Assembly (NCBI GenBank): GCA_018970625.1
Contig: JAGWVZ010000150.1
Location: 1-7,974 of the forward strand
DNA from: Myxococcales bacterium
GTDB taxonomy: Bacteria; Myxococcota; Bradymonadia; REDH01
Reading direction: 5' to 3'
DNA length: 7,974 bases
Positions 4,118 through 7,974 of this stretch are shown one piece after another. The position numbers and the translations under genes were made by a program. A model generated the notes under the pieces. That model was not told where the DNA came from. It made no database searches and worked only from the letters and a program-made list of their open reading frames with translations. The stretch's first letter is position 1, and every line of letters begins with the position of its first letter.

Positions 4118-4963
4118 ATGTCCGAAGGGTACGGGTCTGCGTCAGGGGTGCGGGGAGATCGGGCGATACCGGAAGCGGTTTTGTCGTTGTTTCGCTGTCC
4201 TGAGACCTTTCGGACCGGGTTTTTGCAATCCAGTTCCCGGGACATTGTGTGTACGGGTTCGGGCCGGGTGTATCGCTACGCCGATGGTGTGGTTGACTTC
4301 GTCTGGCGGACGCGGGAGCCGAGCCTCTCTCAGCAGCTCATGGAATCCGAGTTTTACAGCGTCGGGTACGAGACCGTCTTTCGCCCGGCGTTGACTCGTC
4401 TGGTGACCGCGCAGACGATCGAGACATCCATGCAGCTCAGCGTGGCCATGCTGCGCCCGCCGGCCGATGGTGTGGTGCTGGATATTGGCTGTGGCACCGG
4501 CAACTTCACGCGGGCGATGATGCAGGCGATGACTCCGGGGACGGGGCTGTGTGTGGGCCTCGATCTGAGCGCGCCGATGATCCGGACGGCCGCTCGGTTT
4601 CGCGATGCGGCTGAACTGGGTCGTATGCACCTCGTGCGCGGCGACGCGCAGCTGCTGCCCTTCGCAGACGGCTCCTTTGATGCTGTTCACACCTCGGCAG
4701 CGCTGCAGCTGGTGCCTGACCCCCGCAGGGCGGTGCTGGAGATGGCGCGGGTGCTAAAGCCGGGCGGACGCGTACTGGTGAACACGTTCGTTCGCAGCTC
4801 GGGTGGCCTGTCACGACGCATGCAGAACTTCATGGGCCGCAACACCGGTTTTCAGTGGTTCAGTCCTGAACGGCTCTCGGCGTTGCTGACCGAGGCGGGG
4901 CTTGGTGTGGTGGAGGAAGTGATTGAAGGCGCGGCCATCTCGTTGCTGGCGCAGCAGCGTTAG
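4118..4963 (+). CDS. Class I SAM-dependent methyltransferase with a degenerate N-terminal zinc-ribbon-like region
   Basis: A 281-residue methyltransferase of the UbiE/type 11 kind. The SAM-binding loop VVLDIGCGTGNF is at 119-130, the acidic ribose-binding residue is D149 in VGLDLS, motif II/III is GDAQLLPFADGSFDAV at 175-190 and the post-motif is LKPGGRVLV at 213-221. The N-terminal part (about 22-62) reads like the Trm112/RlmA-type zinc ribbon found before many such domains: LFRCPET, then DIVCTGSGRVYRYADGVVDF. Only one cysteine of each expected pair remains (C27 and C45), so zinc binding is probably lost. The substrate is unknown; small hydrophobic molecules or quinones are usual for type 11 enzymes. 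It lies 132 bp upstream of acs on the same strand. Its leader is the repeat-rich spacer. Confidence 0.92.
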   Translation: MSEGYGSASGVRGDRAIPEAVLSLFRCPETFRTGFLQSSSRDIVCTGSGRVYRYADGVVDFVWRTREPSLSQQLMESEFYSVGYETVFRPALTRLVTAQTIETSMQLSVAMLRPPADGVVLDIGCGTGNFTRAMMQAMTPGTGLCVGLDLSAPMIRTAARFRDAAELGRMHLVRGDAQLLPFADGSFDAVHTSAALQLVPDPRRAVLEMARVLKPGGRVLVNTFVRSSGGLSRRMQNFMGRNTGFQWFSPERLSALLTEAGLGVVEEVIEGAAISLLAQQR

Positions 4964-5059
4964 TTCGTGACGCGACGTGTTACACTTCGTATTGGCAAAG
5001 GGGCGGCTTCACATGTACGCCGAGACTGAATCTGCTACCGCCCTGCGAACATCGTACGT

Positions 5060-5073
5060 GGGGTTGGAACCCC
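5060..5073 (+). promoter_or_regulatory. Hairpin in the acs leader
   Basis: GGGGTT (5060-5065) and AACCCC (5068-5073) are perfect inverted repeats, folding as a 5-bp stem with a 4-base loop. The structure ends 22 bases before the acs ATG. It is too small for a known riboswitch and has no T-run. It could affect translation, since the acs ribosome site is weak (AACAGG about nine bases before the ATG). Confidence 0.4.
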
Positions 5074-5095
5074 TTGTTGAAACAGGCTGTCGACG

Positions 5096-7063
5096 ATGTC
5101 CGATTCCATTACCTCTGTTCTGAAAGAAGGTCGCCGATTTGATCCGCCGAAGGCGTTCTCATCCAGGGCGCACGTGGGCAGCATGGAGGCCTATGAGGCG
5201 TTATACGCGCGGGCGGAGCAGGACCCGGAGGGATTCTGGGCTGAGCAGGCCCGGGAGCTGCTGGACTGGAAGCGACCTTTTACAAAGACGCTGACGTGGG
5301 AGCCCCCGCATGCCCAGTGGTTTGAGGACGGCACGCTGAACGCGTCGTATCAGTGTCTGGACCGTCATGTACTGACCTGGCGCAAGAACAAGGCGGCGAT
5401 CATCTGGGAAGGCGAGCCCGGCGAAGTGCGTACGCTGACTTACCTTCAGCTGTGGCGCGAGGTGTGTCGTGCGGCCAACGTGCTGAAACGTATGGGCATT
5501 AAGGCGGGCGACCGCGTGATTCTGTACATGCCGCTCGTGCCCGAACTGGCGATCGCCATGCTGGCCTGCGCGCGCATCGGCGCCACCCACAGCATCATCT
5601 TTGGCGGTTTCAGTTCGCAGGCGATCCGCGACCGGATTCATGATGCGCAGGCGCGCATGGTGATTACGGCCGACGGTGGCTATCGCCGCGGCGCCATTGT
5701 CGAGCTCAAGAAGAATGTGGACGACGCGCTGGCCGACGGTGCCTGCCCGACGGTGAAGGACGTGCTCGTGCTTCGTCGCACCGGTCATGCGGTGTCGCTG
5801 GACCCGTCACGTGACACCTGGTGGCACGAGCTGATCGAAGCCGAGAGCTGGCATTGCGATGCGAAGCCGGTGCCGGCGGAGCACCCGCTGTTCATTCTGT
5901 ACACGTCGGGAACGACGGGTAAGCCGAAGGGTGTGGTGCACTCCACCGCCGGCTATATGCTGGGCACGACCTATACATCCCGGCTGGTCTTCGACCTGAA
6001 AGACGACGATGTGTACTGGTGTACGGCCGATATTGGCTGGATTACGGGCCACTCGTACGTCGTGTACGGTCCGCTGTCGAACGGTGCGACGACGCTCATG
6101 TACGAGGGGGCACCGAACTGGCCGCAACCCGATCGGTTCTGGGAGATCATTGAACGACACGGGGTCACGATCTTTTACACGGCGCCCACGGCGATTCGGG
6201 CGTTTATCAAGTGGGGCAAGCAGTGGCCGTTGCGCCATGATTTGTCGACGCTCCGGCTGTTGGGCACGGTGGGCGAGCCCATCAACCCCGAGGCGTGGAT
6301 GTGGTACCATCGGGTGATCGGTCGAGAGAACTGCCCGATTGTGGATACGTGGTGGCAGACCGAGACCGGAGCGATGATGATCTCGCCGCTTCCGGGTGCG
6401 ACACCGACCCTTCCGGGCACGGCGACACGTCCGTTGCCGGGGGTGATTGTGGACATTGTCGACAAGGACGGCGTTTCGCAGGGCCCCAACGAGGGAGGCT
6501 TTCTGGTGATTCGGAAGCCGTGGCCATCGATGATTCGGACCGTGTGGGGCGACGACGAGCGCTACAAGGCACAGTACTGGTCACAGCTGCCGGGCATCTA
6601 CTTTGCGGGAGACGGGGCTCGTCGTGACGAAAACGGGTACTTCTGGATCATGGGTCGCATCGACGACGTGCTCAATGTGGCGGGTCACCGCCTGGGTACG
6701 ATGGAGATTGAGTCAGCGCTGGTCGCCCATGCGCTTGTCGCAGAGGCAGCGGTGGTGGGGATGCCGGATGAGCTGAAAGGGCAGGGCATCTGTGCATTCG
6801 TGACGCTGACGGGTGATGCCCGGCCGTCGCCAGCGCTCGCCGAGGAGCTGCGGGCCCATGTGGCGCGCGAGATTGGGGCGATCGCCCGCCCTGATCAGAT
6901 ACGATTTACGGAGGTGCTGCCGAAGACACGTTCGGGTAAGATCATGCGGCGCCTGCTGGGTGATATCGCGGCATCACGGGAATCGCGCGGTGATACGACG
7001 ACGCTGGAGGATGCCTCGGTGCTGGATCGTCTTCGTCAACAGCACGACAGCGACGAGGCGTAA
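5096..7063 (+). CDS. acs: Acetyl-CoA synthetase (acetate-CoA ligase, AMP-forming)
   Basis: A 655-residue cytoplasmic enzyme converting acetate, ATP and CoA to acetyl-CoA via acetyl-AMP, allowing growth on or recycling of acetate. Full length for the family (about 650). Visible motifs are the N-terminal Acs domain (about 25-90), the phosphate loop [11 protein letters not shown] (269-279), TAPTAIRAF (362-370), DTWWQTETG (417-425), YFAGDG (502-507), the hinge [15 protein letters not shown] (520-534) and the C-terminal [13 protein letters not shown] (609-621). W420 corresponds to the tryptophan that limits the acyl pocket to acetate, which favours acetate over longer acids. K615 is the catalytic lysine that GNAT enzymes acetylate to switch off Acs in other bacteria. 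No key residue is missing. The start at 5096 gives the normal N-terminus, although the ribosome site is weak. Propionyl-CoA synthetase is a less likely alternative. Confidence 0.96.
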   Translation: MSDSITSVLKEGRRFDPPKAFSSRAHVGSMEAYEALYARAEQDPEGFWAEQARELLDWKRPFTKTLTWEPPHAQWFEDGTLNASYQCLDRHVLTWRKNKAAIIWEGEPGEVRTLTYLQLWREVCRAANVLKRMGIKAGDRVILYMPLVPELAIAMLACARIGATHSIIFGGFSSQAIRDRIHDAQARMVITADGGYRRGAIVELKKNVDDALADGACPTVKDVLVLRRTGHAVSLDPSRDTWWHELIEAESWHCDAKPVPAEHPLFILYTSGTTGKPKGVVHSTAGYMLGTTYTSRLVFDLKDDDVYWCTADIGWITGHSYVVYGPLSNGATTLMYEGAPNWPQPDRFWEIIERHGVTIFYTAPTAIRAFIKWGKQWPLRHDLSTLRLLGTVGEPINPEAWMWYHRVIGRENCPIVDTWWQTETGAMMISPLPGATPTLPGTATRPLPGVIVDIVDKDGVSQGPNEGGFLVIRKPWPSMIRTVWGDDERYKAQYWSQLPGIYFAGDGARRDENGYFWIMGRIDDVLNVAGHRLGTMEIESALVAHALVAEAAVVGMPDELKGQGICAFVTLTGDARPSPALAEELRAHVAREIGAIARPDQIRFTEVLPKTRSGKIMRRLLGDIAASRESRGDTTTLEDASVLDRLRQQHDSDEA

Positions 7064-7108
7064 GGGTCGTTGCGGAGCGTATTGTGGGCACCAAACTTGA
7101 CGGTACCG

Positions 7109-7140
7109 CCGGACCTTTGGTAGCTGCACCAGAGGTCTGG
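7109..7140. terminator. Long hairpin between acs and the envelope protein gene
   Basis: Positions 7109-7121 (CCGGACCTTTGGT) pair along their full 13 bases with 7128-7140 (ACCAGAGGTCTGG), with two G-U wobbles and a 6-base loop, AGCTGC. It starts 45 bases after the acs stop. The position fits a terminator, but no T-run follows on the plus strand, so a tail-less terminator, an mRNA 3'-end stabiliser or a leader structure of the next gene are all possible. It is the most stable-looking hairpin in the window. Confidence 0.5.
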
Positions 7141-7190
7141 GCGAATCATCGCTGGAACACTGGTCGATAGCGGCGCCTGAACCGAACCGA

Positions 7191-7196
7191 AGGGAG
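7191..7196 (+). promoter_or_regulatory. Ribosome binding site deciding a GTG start
   Basis: AGGGAG five bases before the GTG at 7202. It supports GTG as the start, which also gives a complete signal peptide. Confidence 0.7.
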
Positions 7197-7201
7197 TTGG
7201 T

Positions 7202-7974
7202 GTGCGGAAATCGTTGACCACAGCCTGCCTGACATCGGTCGGGATGTTGTCCTTTGTGAGCGCAGCTGCGGCTGGCCCAAATGACATTACCTTGCAGCGT
7301 TTTGTCGGGCTGGAGCAGACGACGGACTCTGGTGGACGAGTCATTTTGCGCGCTGTTCCCGATGAGGCGTCCTTTCGGGACTTTGCGCGTGATCTGGGTC
7401 TGGTGTTCACCCCAAAACTGGCCACCAGTCCTGAGACGCTCGGTCAATCGGGCTTCGCGTTCCAGATTGATCAGTCGGTGAGCCTGATTGATAACAACAG
7501 CGAGTACTGGCGTAGCGGTAGTCTGAGTGGCGACCCTTCCGGCTCGATCCAGTCCACGGCGTTTCGATTTCGCAAAGGTCTGCCCCTCAGCCTGGAGCTG
7601 GGTGGAGCGTATACGGCCATGTGGAAATCGGAGCTGATGGCGATTGGTACAGAGCTTCGCTGGGCGCCGACCGAAGACATGCTGTGGCCAGTGCCCGATG
7701 TCGCGTTTCGCGGCTACGTGAACACGGTGCTGGGCGATCAGCAGCTCAACCTCACCACGGCCGGCTTTGACGTGGTTGTGGGTGTTCCGATCGGCGTCGG
7801 GAACGTCATGAACATCTCTCCGTATGCGGGTTATAATGCGGCGGTGGTGATCTCGTCATCGCGGCTCATTGATGCGACCCCCGAGGACCTGACGCCTCCG
7901 TTCGAGCTGACGCCGAACGCGAGCACCCCGCCCGGCACGATCATCTCGAATCAGCCAGAGGCCGTGTTCGACGT
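7202..7974 (+). CDS. Exported protein, probably an outer-membrane beta-barrel (3' end outside the window)
   Basis: The frame opens at a GTG and stays open to the window end, giving 257 complete codons. Residues 1-24 form a Sec signal peptide (two-residue basic start, hydrophobic core, end FVSAAAA before GPND), with likely cleavage after the alanines. The mature part has few cysteines and many short strands of alternating polar and hydrophobic residues, for example LSLELGGAYTAMWKSELM near 128-145, then AFRGYVNTVLG, FDVVVGVPIGVG and ISPYAGYNAAVVI. This pattern, with aromatic girdle-type residues and Gly-rich turns, is what small outer-membrane barrels show. I do not recognise the family and the transport or structural role is unknown. 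It is 138 bp from acs, beyond a large hairpin, so it is probably a separate transcription unit. Confidence 0.78.
   Translation, partial: MRKSLTTACLTSVGMLSFVSAAAAGPNDITLQRFVGLEQTTDSGGRVILRAVPDEASFRDFARDLGLVFTPKLATSPETLGQSGFAFQIDQSVSLIDNNSEYWRSGSLSGDPSGSIQSTAFRFRKGLPLSLELGGAYTAMWKSELMAIGTELRWAPTEDMLWPVPDVAFRGYVNTVLGDQQLNLTTAGFDVVVGVPIGVGNVMNISPYAGYNAAVVISSSRLIDATPEDLTPPFELTPNASTPPGTIISNQPEAVFD

Noticed and set aside
3900..5030. Shared 11-mer CCGAGACTGAA near 3900 and a near match near 5020
   Set aside because: Matches of about 10-11 bases are expected by chance in a window this long, and the flanking palindrome is not present at the second site.
7097..7125. TTGACG as a -35 box for the envelope protein gene
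   Set aside because: It matches five of six bases of the consensus, but no -10-like hexamer lies 16-18 bases downstream and the region is occupied by the large hairpin.
1..7974. tRNA, rRNA, CRISPR array, transposase or toxin-antitoxin genes
   Set aside because: No cloverleaf, regular spaced repeats, transposase motifs or paired small toxin-antitoxin frames were seen on either strand by reading.

Overview
The window reads as chromosomal DNA from a GC-rich Gram-negative bacterium. The best clues are a lipoprotein with a lipobox followed by an Asp/Ala-rich tether, and an exported protein that looks like an outer-membrane beta-barrel. The lipoprotein tether followed by a cysteine-spaced module recalls predatory and deltaproteobacterial lineages such as Bradymonadota or Myxococcota. 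That placement is inference from style, not a database result.

Layout: the left half (1-3849) is read on the minus strand and the right half (4118-7974) on the plus strand. In minus-strand transcription order, the left half holds a GNAT acetyltransferase (3232-3849), a sterol desaturase / fatty acid hydroxylase family membrane enzyme (2252-3046), a small uncharacterised protein (1856-2119), a small two-helix membrane protein (1393-1662), a NOL1/NOP2/Sun-type RNA cytosine-C5 methyltransferase (370-1275) and the start of a lipoprotein that leaves the window (1-276). Spacers are about 90-195 bp and several contain perfect hairpins, so this does not look like one tightly packed operon. The right half holds a class I SAM methyltransferase (4118-4963), acetyl-CoA synthetase (5096-7063) and an exported envelope protein cut by the window end (7202-7974).

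The two halves diverge from a 268-bp spacer (3850-4117) that is the most unusual part of the window. It carries a 17-bp perfect direct repeat, a triplicated 11-bp G-rich unit, a palindrome (GAGACT-GA-AGTCTC), an imperfect larger hairpin and a GTCGG hexamer run. It looks like a structured intergenic repeat element that also serves as the 5' region of both flanking genes. Other non-coding structure includes a 17-bp near-perfect palindrome at 1760-1776 and a 13-bp-stem hairpin between acs and the envelope gene (7109-7140).

The genes are mostly ordinary housekeeping and lipid or acetate metabolism functions. No defence system, CRISPR array, transposase, tRNA or rRNA was seen, and no new multi-gene system can be supported from this sequence. 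No gene-free stretch exceeds 300 bp.
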